Virus record (IMG/VR): IMGVR_UViG_3300022187_000185
Span: 1-27,264 of that record
Source of the DNA: a virus
Reading direction: 5' to 3' (one strand)
Length of the DNA: 27,264 nucleotides
A program made the position numbers and the translations under genes. Shown one piece after another: positions 1 to 8,361 of this stretch. Below the pieces are notes generated by a model. It ran no database searches and had not been told where the DNA came from. It worked only from the letters and a program-made list of their open reading frames with translations. How positions within the stretch are numbered: the first letter of the stretch is position 1; every line of letters begins with the position of its first letter.

Positions 1-638
1 TCAGACATGGGTTCTGTTTTTATGTTTAGGGTATTTGAATTGAAAGCAAACGCCCTCAATGCTTTGGACGGCTGTCCGTCAATAATCTCATTCGCGAAGT
101 TGAAAGCAAGTAGCTGCTCACCGCTTAGGCTCGTTTCACTTTCCATCAATGCCCGAAGCTCAAAAGAAGCATCTCTACCTGCTCTATCCATGTAAGCAGA
201 TAGTAGCTTCTGGTCCGCATCTTCGTTGATTGACTTAATGCGCTCCAAAGTTTGAGCGTTGAGCATTATAGAGGGCTCAAGGTCCGCAGGTGAAATCCAA
301 GCATTATGAATAACAAATGAAGCTCCTTTGACTGCCTTGCGTACATTTCCTGCTAGGAAAACAACTGAAGCGATTGAATCAGCTCTCTTCGCTATTGTAG
401 TTACTGGCTTGCTTTGCGACTTAATAAGATCATACATTGCAAATCCGTCCACCACATCACCCCCTGGACTATCAATAGTCACCTCGTAGGCTTCCGCGTC
501 TGGTGCTTCCTTCTCAAAGAACGCCCTGAGCATGGAAGAAGAGAAGTAACTGCCTACGCCCGTATCGCCTAAAAGGGAATCTAATCTCTTGTCAGGCTCT
601 CCAATAGTGCCGTTAATAGTTATCTTTGCCACTTCCAT
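1..638 (-). CDS. ClpP-like prohead (head maturation) protease, 5' part
   Basis: The frame opens with ATG at 638-636 and runs off the left edge of the window with no stop, so only about 212 residues are visible. It reads as a ClpP-fold serine protease of the phage head-maturation type. An SPGGDV turn lies near residue 62. The catalytic Ser is in ADSIAS, followed by a hydrophobic helix ending LAGN. The catalytic His is in VIHNAW, and an Asp-rich helix follows near DRAGRD. This family cleaves scaffold or capsid precursor during head assembly, which is established knowledge. The placement is odd: it lies downstream of the tape-measure gene and is separated from it by a rightward three-gene island. 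Portal and capsid genes are not in the window and may lie further left. Confidence 0.85.
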   Translation of the reverse strand, partial: MEVAKITINGTIGEPDKRLDSLLGDTGVGSYFSSSMLRAFFEKEAPDAEAYEVTIDSPGGDVVDGFAMYDLIKSQSKPVTTIAKRADSIASVVFLAGNVRKAVKGASFVIHNAWISPADLEPSIMLNAQTLERIKSINEDADQKLLSAYMDRAGRDASFELRALMESETSLSGEQLLAFNFANEIIDGQPSKALRAFAFNSNTLNIKTEPMS

Positions 639-703
639 TGCGGCAAAATTGCCTTATATAAAAAAGAGGGTTGTGTATTTATATATTTTCTATATATTTT
701 TTA

Positions 704-711
704 TATATTTG
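704..711 (+). promoter_or_regulatory. Bacteroidota -7 element (TATATTTG) before the RHH gene
   Basis: TATATTTG fits the Bacteroidota TAnnTTTG element and sits in a very AT-rich stretch (675-710). Only four bases separate it from the ATG at 716, so transcription would begin at or next to the start codon, giving a leaderless or nearly leaderless mRNA. No TTG lies at the usual 19-21 base spacing; the nearest, at 671-673, is 30 bases away. The call rests on the -7 box alone. Confidence 0.45.
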
Positions 712-715
712 CTTT

Positions 716-874
716 ATGGAGCAAAGTCACTTACCCATTGTACCGATTCCCAAAACTTTGAAGATACGGTTTATTCGCGCAGCTAACAAGCAGGGCAGGT
801 CTATGAGTGATGTCGTCCGCCTGCTCGTTATTGAGTACACCGAGGAACAAGAGGCTAAAACCAAAGCGAGATGA
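716..874 (+). CDS. Small ribbon-helix-helix (Arc/CopG-like) putative regulator
   Basis: A 52-residue protein. A short strand-like segment (residues 4-12) is followed by a helix ending in the turn KQGRS and a second helix starting MSDVVRLL. That is the usual ribbon-helix-helix pattern, with Gly-Arg-Ser between the helices. Such proteins bind DNA as dimers and commonly act as repressors. I chose ATG 716 over the upstream TTG at 671 because the TTG start would add a low-complexity Tyr/Ile/Phe stretch that covers the promoter. Its stop overlaps the next start (ATGA at 871-874). It is the first gene of a rightward island lying against the leftward structural genes, so it may regulate its own island or other phage promoters. 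The target is unknown. Confidence 0.6.
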   Translation: MEQSHLPIVPIPKTLKIRFIRAANKQGRSMSDVVRLLVIEYTEEQEAKTKAR

Positions 875-1104
875 ATAGCAAAGTGTTTTTAATTGACATA
901 ATCACAACCAATAAAGTTGCGGAGTGGCGTTACGAACCAAACACAGAGATTACAATTCCTGTAAGGTCAAACAATCGTCATAGCGCATTGCTAAAGTTTA
1001 ACTGCACTTGTAGCGGTAGCGAGCATCCTACCTATAAAGTCTTAGGCGTTAGAGAGTGTGATTCATTCCTATTTACTCCTATGTTAGACGTAAATAAAAA
1101 GTAA
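871..1104 (+). CDS. Hypothetical protein, 77 aa
   Basis: Translationally coupled to the ribbon-helix-helix gene through an ATGA overlap. The protein is soluble-looking and beta-rich by eye, with two Cys close together (NCTCSG, near residue 45) and a third Cys near residue 64. There is no signal peptide or membrane segment, and I do not recognise a family. Its position inside a tightly packed three-gene unit with a terminator supports it being a real gene. Confidence 0.6.
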   Translation: MNSKVFLIDIITTNKVAEWRYEPNTEITIPVRSNNRHSALLKFNCTCSGSEHPTYKVLGVRECDSFLFTPMLDVNKK

Positions 1105-1105
1105 G

Positions 1106-1384
1106 ATGTCAGAAATAGGAAATATTATGGATTCCAGAGGTTATATTTTTGGATTGCCTCGACAGCTTTATGTGCATGAAAGCGATATTGACTTTGTGGA
1201 TGTGCGCCCATTCAAGGGGAATGGAAACCCTCCTGCGGAATGGGTAGAGTTTAATCTTTCGGTAAGAGTAGAAGATAATGCGGTTTGGTTTCAATACTAT
1301 GGCGAAGATGATAGAACGATTCTAGATGATTGCTTAAAAGATATTTTAGACGATCCTATATTTTACATGAATGGGGAAGTCTAA
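1106..1384 (+). CDS. Hypothetical acidic protein, 92 aa
   Basis: Starts two bases after the preceding stop. The protein is acidic, with many Asp and Glu and an Asp-rich C-terminal third (DDRTILDDCLKDILDDP). It has no membrane segment or recognised motif. Small acidic phage proteins can be inhibitors or DNA mimics, but nothing here proves that. It is the last gene of the island; a structured region and a terminator follow. Confidence 0.6.
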   Translation: MSEIGNIMDSRGYIFGLPRQLYVHESDIDFVDVRPFKGNGNPPAEWVEFNLSVRVEDNAVWFQYYGEDDRTILDDCLKDILDDPIFYMNGEV

Positions 1385-1393
1385 TTAAAGTAA

Positions 1394-1460
1394 AGCGAGT
1401 TCACAAACTAATAAGCTCTTAGGTCGGGATTAGAAGTCGCCCATAGTGGGCAAGCTCGCT
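1394..1460 (+). other. Structured non-coding stretch before the terminator
   Basis: Between the last island gene and its terminator, several inverted repeats nest. AGCGAG (1394-1399) pairs with CTCGCT (1455-1460). Inside lies a perfect hairpin GCCCA-TAG-TGGGC (1439-1451) and a weaker CTAA/TTAG pair (1408-1422). Together with the terminator hairpin this gives an RNA end of about 100 nt with four stems. It may simply be a 3' UTR or may be a small RNA. It lacks the T-arm GGTTCRA and the other invariant bases of a tRNA. Confidence 0.3.
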
Positions 1461-1461
1461 G

Positions 1462-1500
1462 AAAGCCTCTCCATAAAACTAAGCGGAGGGGCTTTTTTAT
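1462..1500 (+). terminator. Intrinsic terminator of the rightward island
   Basis: Eleven-base stem AAAGCCTCTCC (1462-1472) pairs with GGAGGGGCTTT (1485-1495) with one G-U pair and a 12-base loop. A run of six T (1493-1498) overlaps the stem end and continues past it. The T-run is on the plus-strand side, so it best serves the rightward genes 716-1384. It touches the stop codon of the converging tape-measure gene. Confidence 0.8.
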
Positions 1501-3812
1501 TCCACTATTTGAGCCTGAGCCTTTGCTCTGTTGTACTTCGCCTGCTCATCTTCAAGCTCCGTTAGCGATAAGAAGATAGGCATTTGTGTTATGCTACTCG
1601 CAAGCTGGCTAGTTTCATTCATACTCACCTGCGCGGCCTGTCTGCTTACGTTCATTCCTGCATTGATCACACCATTGGCAAACTTAGCACGCCCTATATT
1701 CCCAATGTTCGGACGGTTACCCATTGAAGCTTCAAGGCTCGCGAGGAGTGGGGCGTATGCGCTTGTGGTCTTGGCAGTAATGACAGATTCACCTGCGCTG
1801 ATCTTTGCATTTATACTGTCACTCGTTCCTGTTCCTGGTCCATCCACGCCAATAACTCCAGTTGCGAATTTAGGTAGTTGAATAGCGTTAATCTTTGCCA
1901 CGTTGGCCAGTCCGTTGATAGTGGTTAAGCCTGCGAGTATTGGACCAAGTACGGGACCTAAACCAACTGGAGGCGGTTCAAGTGCAGCCGTAGCTGCTTT
2001 GTATGTGCTGATTGCCGTTTGTGCTGAAGATAGGAGCTTGGCCGCTGCACTCTCTTTATTCATCTGAGAAGCTAAGGCGGCAATAGTGGCCTCTGTTGTT
2101 TGTTTCTTGGACTCTTCAGCGATTACAGTCGTGTCAACGTCTACTTCTTTATTTGCGATTTTATGAGCAAGTATTCTGTCTTCAAGTGCCGTTGCATCCT
2201 GCCCGTACTGCTCCCTTAATTCCTTTTGAGCTTGTAGGCTTTCGAGTTCTAATTCCTCAATTCTCTTGTTGTATTCCTCGCGACTGATCTCGCTTGCTAA
2301 AAACCTTTCACCCTCAATGCGTATTTGTTCCTCAGCTAGCTTTATAGCTGCATCAATCTCTTCTTTTAGGTTTTGCTGTATGCTTTCCTGAAGCTCTTTT
2401 TTCTTTAGCTCTGCGGCCTTTAGTCGCTCGGCTTCTTCCTCTTCACGTAGCTTCTTCAGCTCTTCAGCTTCTCTTATTCGCTCGTTTGCGGCTGCTTTGT
2501 CTAGGCTGTTGATTTGGTTACGGATCTCGAGCGATCGCTGATCTGTGTCTGCTTTAAGTTGATCTATTGCCCCATTAAGTTCAGCAAGTTCTATTAAAGT
2601 TTCTCTATCAGAGTTGTTTTGATCAGCCTTTAATTTAGCTAAATCCCTTTGCTCCTCAAGTATTTTTCGCTCTAAAGCTGCCCTTTCTTCAAGTGCTTGA
2701 ATTGCCTCCTCTCCTGCTGCCCTTCTTTCATCATCTGCTTTTGTGACATCTTGAATAAGTGCCTTTTGCTCTTGGAATTTTCTATTGAGCCTCCCTTCAT
2801 TTTCCGCTAGTTTCAATCGCGCATTCTCGAGTTCAATAGTAGATTCAGCAAATTTACGACCATCCTCTGCCCCCTGCTTTAATGCTTCCCCTATTCCTAA
2901 AAGCTCGTTTATTGCCTTCTCAAAATTCAAATCAGCTAATGCCGTAGCTACCTTCTGAAAGACTCCAATCAAACGCTGAAAGGCAAACGTGATCGGCTTT
3001 AATACCTTGTTCAGTGCATCAACGCCCCTTTGAGTAGATAGGAATGCAGCTACCAATGAACCAACAGCTACGACAATAGCACCAATGCCCGTTGATATTA
3101 AGGCAATCTTTAATACCTTCAAAGCCTTACTAAAGCCTCCGCTTGCTCGTGTTGCCGCAGTTGTGGCTGTTGCTTGCGCTGCTGTTGCCCCTGTTGCCGT
3201 TTCAGCCGATTGCGTAAATGTGGTATTAGATACAGTCGCTTGTGCGTTTACCTGAGTGTATTTATTGAATGTTTTTGAGATGGTGTTTAATGTGGTATTG
3301 TAGATGTTAAATACCTGTTGCGCTGCTTGCTGTTGCTTGGTGAATAGTCCGCTTTGCTGCAACGCCTCTTTTACACCTTCGGAATAGTTACCTACATTCC
3401 TTCGGGTGTCCCCTGTTTGCTTTTCTAATCGCTTCAGCTCATTGGTAAGTGCTAACTTTTGCTTACTGAGCTTCTTCCCTTGTTCGGTGTTCTCGCGCTC
3501 TTCTTTGGATAGCTTAACCCATTCAGACGTTACTGTACTTAACTGCGCTCTAAGCTGCTCTATACTCCCTTCATTCGCCTTCTGAGCTTTGGTGTTAGCT
3601 ATGACCACACGCTCGTTGGTGCGTATTTCTGCACTCAGCTCCTTAATCTTAATGGCATTCTTTGTAAACGCCTCAGAGCTCTTGTCGGTCATTTGCTTAT
3701 TAGCCTCCCTGAGCTTGTCTATTTCAGCTCGTGCCTTTCCAATCTCCGCAGTGGCCTGTTCAATTGCTCCCTTCGGTATTTGGATGTCCAGTAATACAGT
3801 TTCTTCTGCCAT
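1497..3812 (-). CDS. Tail tape measure protein
   Basis: At 771 residues this is the largest gene here, with the composition expected of a tape measure. The N-terminal 140 residues are a charged, heptad-like coiled coil. A Gln/Ala/Thr-rich low-complexity stretch runs to about residue 230, followed by a strong hydrophobic segment at about 233-258. A second long Glu/Lys/Arg-rich coiled coil (about 320-560) and an Ala/Gly-rich end complete it. Tape measures set tail length and help DNA entry. At about 0.15 nm per residue this would give a tail near 115 nm, consistent with a siphovirus (inference). It starts at ATG 3812, overlapping the upstream stop by one base (TAATG), so it is coupled to the preceding structural gene. 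Confidence 0.85.
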   Translation of the reverse strand: MAEETVLLDIQIPKGAIEQATAEIGKARAEIDKLREANKQMTDKSSEAFTKNAIKIKELSAEIRTNERVVIANTKAQKANEGSIEQLRAQLSTVTSEWVKLSKEERENTEQGKKLSKQKLALTNELKRLEKQTGDTRRNVGNYSEGVKEALQQSGLFTKQQQAAQQVFNIYNTTLNTISKTFNKYTQVNAQATVSNTTFTQSAETATGATAAQATATTAATRASGGFSKALKVLKIALISTGIGAIVVAVGSLVAAFLSTQRGVDALNKVLKPITFAFQRLIGVFQKVATALADLNFEKAINELLGIGEALKQGAEDGRKFAESTIELENARLKLAENEGRLNRKFQEQKALIQDVTKADDERRAAGEEAIQALEERAALERKILEEQRDLAKLKADQNNSDRETLIELAELNGAIDQLKADTDQRSLEIRNQINSLDKAAANERIREAEELKKLREEEEAERLKAAELKKKELQESIQQNLKEEIDAAIKLAEEQIRIEGERFLASEISREEYNKRIEELELESLQAQKELREQYGQDATALEDRILAHKIANKEVDVDTTVIAEESKKQTTEATIAALASQMNKESAAAKLLSSAQTAISTYKAATAALEPPPVGLGPVLGPILAGLTTINGLANVAKINAIQLPKFATGVIGVDGPGTGTSDSINAKISAGESVITAKTTSAYAPLLASLEASMGNRPNIGNIGRAKFANGVINAGMNVSRQAAQVSMNETSQLASSITQMPIFLSLTELEDEQAKYNRAKAQAQIVE

Positions 3813-5704
3813 TATAATCTTATTGCTTTCACAGTTGTAGTACCTGCCTTATTTGCCTTCCATTGCTTCACCTCCTGCAGAAACCAATAGTTACCGAGCA
3901 TCTTCACAGGGTAGGTGAAATCCAAACTCGCTATGTCCTCAGCGGTTAAATTAACTTGAACAGTAACTAGCTTCAATCGATTGAGCATTGCCTCAAAGCT
4001 CGTGTAGTTGTCCGCTTTAATCTCTGCCCACGTTTCAGGAAAACCCTGCATTTGATCAGTTACGGCAGATGCTGAGGTTATCTGAACGAGGTTATCTGTT
4101 GAACTTACCAAAGGCATGGCCCTAACAACAGGATTTATATCAGGTGCATCATAGGCAATCGAGCTATCTGAATAGCGAGGTATGTAAGCGTGAGTGTTAT
4201 CAGTAAAGCTCGAACGCCTCACACTCGCTGCGAATGGTGCAGTATACTCCACCTTCGTATCATCTAGCCCTCTATCGTCAATATCAAAGCTGCTATTGCC
4301 TAGCTCGTTATTTGCCTTGTACGCCACGTCTTCGTCAGTACCATCTTTCCATCGTAGCTCATTGACTTGCGCGTAATCGGTTAGCCTGTATTCGTACTTA
4401 GGCTTAATTGTCAAGTCTACCTTATCTGTCCAATCCCTAGCAGCTCCCCACCTATCAGCAATAGTATCGAAGGGGACAAACTCTAAAGTCTTGGTAATTG
4501 GATCAGCTACGATTAAAGCGTTTTGCCTTACAGCTTCAAATAAAAATAAGTCTTTGCATTTAATTTTTGGTAGCGTGTCGGCAATGTTTATGATGTTACC
4601 GTTTACGATTGGCTCTTTTCCTGATGTACACTTAAGCTTTGTACCTGTTGTGAATGTAGCCGTATTTCCTGCTATGCCGATAGTGACATTTCTATTGGCC
4701 TCATAACGCACTCCGAAGGCTTTTATTACAACTGTGCCAGTTCCTACGAAGTTTGTGATGGGTTCGGAAGCAGCTAATAGCTTTTGATACGCCCCTGAAT
4801 TATCTACGAGTATTATGCAGAAGTACGCACCGAAAGTAGGGGGATAGTTCACATCATAGTATATCGTTGCCTCAAAATCATATACGCCACCCTCTCTAAG
4901 CTTATAACTGTAATCTAAATCAGCCGTTCCTGAATAATTATATACATGATCTGTAGGATCACTTACAATTGTATTGAAGGCGTCTATGTTAATTGTTGTA
5001 TTTGTATAAATGGGCAATATTCCAGTAGGTGTAATACCTCCTGTCCAACTTCCATTTATACTAATTTCAAATAAACACCCCCTTTCACTTTCAATACTCT
5101 CTTTACTAAATGGAATTGATTGCGTTTCTGAATAGTTATTCAACGTCCAACCCAACTCCGTTGCTGAAGATTCTAGAAGCCTCTTAAAGTATACAGCGGG
5201 GAAGAAGTCAGTATTTGCCCTACTCGCTTTAATTCCCGTCCACCTTCCGTAATTTATGGCAGGATAACAATAATCTGTTGAGCTGTTGGTTGCAGACCTC
5301 ACATTTGCAGCCGTCCAATTGTGGTTCAAGTCGCTTAAATCCAATTCAGGTAGCGTCTTATCATTTAGCAGCTTGAAGAAATCAGTCAACCCACTAAACA
5401 CCCGAAGCTCGTAAAAGTCCTGAGTCAACTCCAAAATAGCCACCCCGTAAAATACAGGGTTTTGACCTATCTTAATCTCACATTCAAATCGTGTGTAAGG
5501 CCGTGAGCTTGTCTCTCTATTGTCCTCAGGAAAGCCTAACACCTGTCTATTGTTGACGGTCTTACCTAGCTTGATCTTATTGGAGAACGTGCCGCCCCTT
5601 GTCACTAGGTTATTGAACTTCGCCTCCGCAAATGTCAGGGCTATGACCTCGGAAGGCTTGAAGCCGTCAAGCTTGTATGATCTGTTTATGATAATCTCGA
5701 TCAT
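3812..5704 (-). CDS. Large tail/baseplate structural protein (Bacteroidota phage type)
   Basis: A 630-residue protein, beta-rich, with many Asn, Thr, Tyr and Ser. Its N-terminus carries TFSNKIKLGKTVNNRQVLG near residue 40. This recalls the FSN-x-hydrophobic-K-x-x-x-T-x-N-N-x-x-hydrophobic-G segment I associate with a structural protein common just before the tape measure in Bacteroidota prophages. The C-terminus ends in a strand-like segment with MLGNYWFLQEVKQW. The function is inferred from composition and position; a distal tail or hub protein is likely. It overlaps its neighbours by four bases upstream (ATGA) and one base downstream. It has no signal peptide or membrane segment. Confidence 0.55.
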   Translation of the reverse strand: MIEIIINRSYKLDGFKPSEVIALTFAEAKFNNLVTRGGTFSNKIKLGKTVNNRQVLGFPEDNRETSSRPYTRFECEIKIGQNPVFYGVAILELTQDFYELRVFSGLTDFFKLLNDKTLPELDLSDLNHNWTAANVRSATNSSTDYCYPAINYGRWTGIKASRANTDFFPAVYFKRLLESSATELGWTLNNYSETQSIPFSKESIESERGCLFEISINGSWTGGITPTGILPIYTNTTINIDAFNTIVSDPTDHVYNYSGTADLDYSYKLREGGVYDFEATIYYDVNYPPTFGAYFCIILVDNSGAYQKLLAASEPITNFVGTGTVVIKAFGVRYEANRNVTIGIAGNTATFTTGTKLKCTSGKEPIVNGNIINIADTLPKIKCKDLFLFEAVRQNALIVADPITKTLEFVPFDTIADRWGAARDWTDKVDLTIKPKYEYRLTDYAQVNELRWKDGTDEDVAYKANNELGNSSFDIDDRGLDDTKVEYTAPFAASVRRSSFTDNTHAYIPRYSDSSIAYDAPDINPVVRAMPLVSSTDNLVQITSASAVTDQMQGFPETWAEIKADNYTSFEAMLNRLKLVTVQVNLTAEDIASLDFTYPVKMLGNYWFLQEVKQWKANKAGTTTVKAIRL

Positions 5705-7083
5705 TGCCCCACGCTTATAACCTCGGCACTCTTATACACAGTTAAAGCAAAGTCGTTCATGTTCGCTTTGTACGGCTGCACCTTCTTCAGCTCGAAGCCG
5801 CCTCCCTCGGTAAATACCCTCGTGAAGTTGGAAGTGTCAATACCCCTCGTCCCTCCGCTGCCCGTAATGGATGCAATGAAGATCTGAGTTGAATAATGCA
5901 ATGTGTTCAAGACATCGAGTACAGATTCATTCTCCAACTCTGCCTTTAGATCTATGCCTTCAATTATGTCCTCGTATTGAATCGCTGAGCGCCCGCCGTT
6001 TCCCTTAACTATCGTTCCCGTGTTTCCGTCAATGAAATAGGTTTTTAGCATCTCGAAGCTGTATTGCTGCCAACCTCCATCAGGAGACCACCACACCAAC
6101 ACAACAGACTTGGACGCGCACTCTGTTCTACCTGCTAACCCGTCAACAGTTGCGAAGGTAACTAGGTATCTAACAACTGGGTTCACCCCGTCATCTTCTT
6201 CAATCTCGTAGCTACCATTTATCGTAGCTGCAACGGCATTGGCTGCTATCCTAATGCCCGTCAACGTCTGTCCTGAGTTCTCAGTAATGAAGCTCAACCC
6301 ACTTGGAAGCGCAGGTGTGGTAGTGGTGTCTGAATCGGTTATACTCGTTTCAAACATCACGTCAATAGAGTTGCTCAAGATGTAACGCAAGGTAACGTCC
6401 GCAGCCCCATCTAAAAGCGTATATGCCTTGTTGCTTTCACTGTATACCTTGTACTGTCCGCTGTCAAATTCCGTTATAATCCCTCTGAAATTAGAGTAGC
6501 TTATTGGCGGTTGCGGTGTTATCCCCGTCCTTTGCTTTAATAACACAATGTTAGACGGCTCGCTAATCGAAGTAGGATAGCCAACACATTGAACTTGGTT
6601 ATGATAGAAGTCTGTGAAGTTAGGCTCTTCCCAATTGAAACGAGTCTTTACAGCCGTTTGGCAGCTTACTCTATAAACCCCGTCAAGATCAGCCCTGACA
6701 GTTAGCGTTTGGCTCGTTCTCTTTGGTTGCGAGCTTACACCCGAATAGCCCGTTTTGATTGCGAAGTTCTCAGCGTTCATCAGGCGAATGTTACCACCGC
6801 TGTAACCTGCATCGTAAGCCGCATCCAAAGTAATGGTGTTAGTTCCCTCAGCTGTGATCAACGCCACTGCGGTATCTCTATCGTCAACGTCTTGAAGCTC
6901 CGAATACCAAACGTAGTCACCAACCGCGACATCCGCACCAATGCCCGTAACAGTAAGCTGAAGGAATCCAGCCGCGTTAGCCGTTCCTGTAACTGTCCGC
7001 TCATCCTGATACGTGAACTCACCTGTGCCCACCTGATAGGCAGGAGCAGGACTTGCAGGACTTGTGATTAAACTTAAAGCCAT
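5701..7083 (-). CDS. Structural protein, probable tail component, 460 aa
   Basis: A Thr/Ser/Gly/Val-rich, beta-rich protein without coiled coil or membrane segments, typical of virion structural proteins. The N-terminal third contains alternating hydrophobic/Thr strands and short Asp-Gly turns; the middle holds an Ig-like-looking stretch (about 240-300). I cannot tie it to a named family. Its position, just before the probable hub and tape-measure genes and after a gp10-like gene, suggests a tail tube, tail-tip or decoration protein. ATG 7083 overlaps the upstream gene by ten bases, and the stop overlaps the next start as ATGA at 5701-5704. Confidence 0.5.
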   Translation of the reverse strand: MALSLITSPASPAPAYQVGTGEFTYQDERTVTGTANAAGFLQLTVTGIGADVAVGDYVWYSELQDVDDRDTAVALITAEGTNTITLDAAYDAGYSGGNIRLMNAENFAIKTGYSGVSSQPKRTSQTLTVRADLDGVYRVSCQTAVKTRFNWEEPNFTDFYHNQVQCVGYPTSISEPSNIVLLKQRTGITPQPPISYSNFRGIITEFDSGQYKVYSESNKAYTLLDGAADVTLRYILSNSIDVMFETSITDSDTTTTPALPSGLSFITENSGQTLTGIRIAANAVAATINGSYEIEEDDGVNPVVRYLVTFATVDGLAGRTECASKSVVLVWWSPDGGWQQYSFEMLKTYFIDGNTGTIVKGNGGRSAIQYEDIIEGIDLKAELENESVLDVLNTLHYSTQIFIASITGSGGTRGIDTSNFTRVFTEGGGFELKKVQPYKANMNDFALTVYKSAEVISVGQ

Positions 7084-7277
7084 TTAGCAATCTCTTTTAG
7101 TACTTCTTGCTTCGCGTGTTCTTCGTTTGCTGTTATTGCTACCGCCTTTCTACCTAACGTATAGCTTTCCACCTTCCACACATACGCCTCGTTATCCCAC
7201 GGCAATTTCCTCACCTCAGCTACTATGTCCGTATCTTCATGAAAATACTGCAAGTAGTTATCAATCTGCTCCCACAT
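7074..7277 (-). CDS. Hypothetical protein, 67 aa
   Basis: A small, soluble-looking protein, mixed alpha/beta by eye, with a charged C-terminal helix (EEHAKQEVLKEIAKWL). Its start lies inside the preceding gene (overlap 17 bases) and its end inside the next (10 bases), so it is embedded in the structural operon and probably co-translated. I recognise no domain. It may be a minor virion or assembly factor by position only. Confidence 0.55.
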   Translation of the reverse strand: MWEQIDNYLQYFHEDTDIVAEVRKLPWDNEAYVWKVESYTLGRKAVAITANEEHAKQEVLKEIAKWL

Positions 7278-7773
7278 ATTGGAATTGATTTATGAATATG
7301 TCTGCCAATTTACTACTTATCGGCTTGACTACTGTCTCTTGAATGTACTCACGATTGCCTACGACGTCGAGGATGATTCCCGTACCCTTTCCCGTTGCTG
7401 TGTAATCTTGATACACCTGCGTTCCCTCGCGCCCTATCTTTCGGGCTATAAGGTAGGCTAATGACTCTTGACTTATATCGGAAGGGTTTATGCCTCTTTG
7501 TTGCACCCATTGAAATATCGGTTCAGTTGGCGGCATCTTACCGGGCTTCCTCCCCGTCTCCAATGTCATGATGTGATTGAAGCTCTTAGCCATTGTCGAG
7601 TAAATGACTAGGTTGCCATTGTCAATCTTCCACCGCAAGGAGTTAGCCGCCTCACCTGTGTTATTCATCGGTCCAAAGCTCGTAGGGGCTTTCTCTCGGA
7701 TGTTCCTTTGTAGGTCTTTGATTATCTTATTCGCAATGTCGCGAACCAACAAACCAATGTCAGGAGGCAGCAT
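7261..7773 (-). CDS. HK97 gp10-like head-tail joining / tail completion protein
   Basis: A 170-residue protein. Residues 18-60 hold a helix followed by NTGEAANSLRWKI, then the segment LETGRKPGKMPP (near 91-102) and an IFQWVQQRGI helix. The order 'tail-of-helix, LETGtrPg-mPP, W-v--rGi' is what I recognise from gp10-like proteins, which complete the connector or tail interface. The N-terminal residues overlap the preceding gene by 14 bases. The call rests on motif memory and operon position rather than an alignment. Confidence 0.5.
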   Translation of the reverse strand: MLPPDIGLLVRDIANKIIKDLQRNIREKAPTSFGPMNNTGEAANSLRWKIDNGNLVIYSTMAKSFNHIMTLETGRKPGKMPPTEPIFQWVQQRGINPSDISQESLAYLIARKIGREGTQVYQDYTATGKGTGIILDVVGNREYIQETVVKPISSKLADIFINQFQYVGAD

Positions 7774-8296
7774 AATTCGACCAATTGAAAGGGCTAATTT
7801 TCCTACTTATCTCACCTGCAAAGCTGCTCATGTCCGACCAACTGAAGGGAAGGCACGTATTCACATTCACGTTGAAGCGTAGGTATAGCCCTGAAATGTT
7901 TTGCCCAAATTGCTTGTAATACGGCTCTTTGCTGATTCCTGTATATTCAATGCCGTAATCGTTGGAAAGGTCTTGTGCTTCTCTTAAAAACTGCTCTACC
8001 AAGATTTCCATGCTTTCAATGATATTGGCGTGTTCTTGGCTTGTGCTATCGCTACTGTCTCGAATGCCGAATTGCATTAAAACATCTGCGGTGTCAAAAC
8101 TATCATCTACCCTGTCACGTCTGAATGTGATCGGTTGAAGGATGAAAGCAAATACGCGCTCTTGGTCGTTTATTACTTCGGTGCTGATAGTGTCCCAGGT
8201 TCCCGAAGCGAACTTCAGATCAGGTACTAGAGCTAATAAGATAGCCTCGTTGAAAGTCTTGAAGCGTGAGAAGCTTGCGGTGCTTGTTGTTGCCAT
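7760..8296 (-). CDS. Putative neck/tail-terminator-like structural protein, 178 aa
   Basis: An alpha/beta protein whose middle (about residues 90-125) forms a helix containing SMEILVEQFLREAQ and whose end has GLYLRFNVNVNTCLPF. That layout is common to small head-tail connector and tail-terminator proteins in Bacteroidota phages. Size, location before a gp10-like gene and overlap with it support a neck or tail-terminator role; no catalytic motif is present. It is the first gene after the single-gene cassette 8362-8556, and a -7-like box sits immediately upstream. Confidence 0.4.
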   Translation of the reverse strand: MATTSTASFSRFKTFNEAILLALVPDLKFASGTWDTISTEVINDQERVFAFILQPITFRRDRVDDSFDTADVLMQFGIRDSSDSTSQEHANIIESMEILVEQFLREAQDLSNDYGIEYTGISKEPYYKQFGQNISGLYLRFNVNVNTCLPFSWSDMSSFAGEISRKISPFNWSNYAAS

Positions 8297-8300
8297 GTGG

Positions 8301-8308
8301 CAAATTTA
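8301..8308 (-). promoter_or_regulatory. -7-like box (TAAATTTG) ahead of the structural genes
   Basis: Read on the minus strand, TAAATTTG matches TAnnTTTG and ends four bases before the ATG of the gene starting at 8296. This is the same spacing seen at 704-711 and 12260-12267. No TTG lies 19-22 bases upstream, where the terminator hairpin is instead, so promoter activity is uncertain. Confidence 0.3.
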
Positions 8309-8312
8309 CGCA

Positions 8313-8340
8313 AATAAAAAAGCCCCGTGTTAGGGGGCTT
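8313..8340 (-). terminator. Intrinsic terminator closing the 8362-8556 cassette
   Basis: On the minus strand AAGCCCC (8340-8334) pairs with GGGGCTT (8326-8320) across a seven-base loop, followed by a T-run (TTTTT from 8320, then ATT). It lies 22 bases beyond the stop of the small gene and directly before the structural gene at 8296. It would therefore separate the two transcripts. Confidence 0.8.
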
Positions 8341-8361
8341 GGTATCTTAGATGTATTGTTA

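Noticed and set aside
671-715. Longer start (TTG 671) for the ribbon-helix-helix gene
   Set aside because: It would translate the AT-rich promoter into Tyr/Ile/Phe-rich sequence unlike the rest of the protein.
1394-1460. tRNA gene
   Set aside because: Folded arms are present but there is no T-arm signature, no CCA-compatible acceptor stem and no clear anticodon arm.
1531-1881. Rightward 116-codon frame opposite the tape measure
   Set aside because: Its codon pattern is the mirror of the Ala/Gly-rich tape-measure end, and no promoter or start context is present.
5732-5740. Perfect DnaA box TTATACACA
   Set aside because: It is single, lies inside a structural gene and has no neighbouring boxes or AT-rich element, so it is probably chance.
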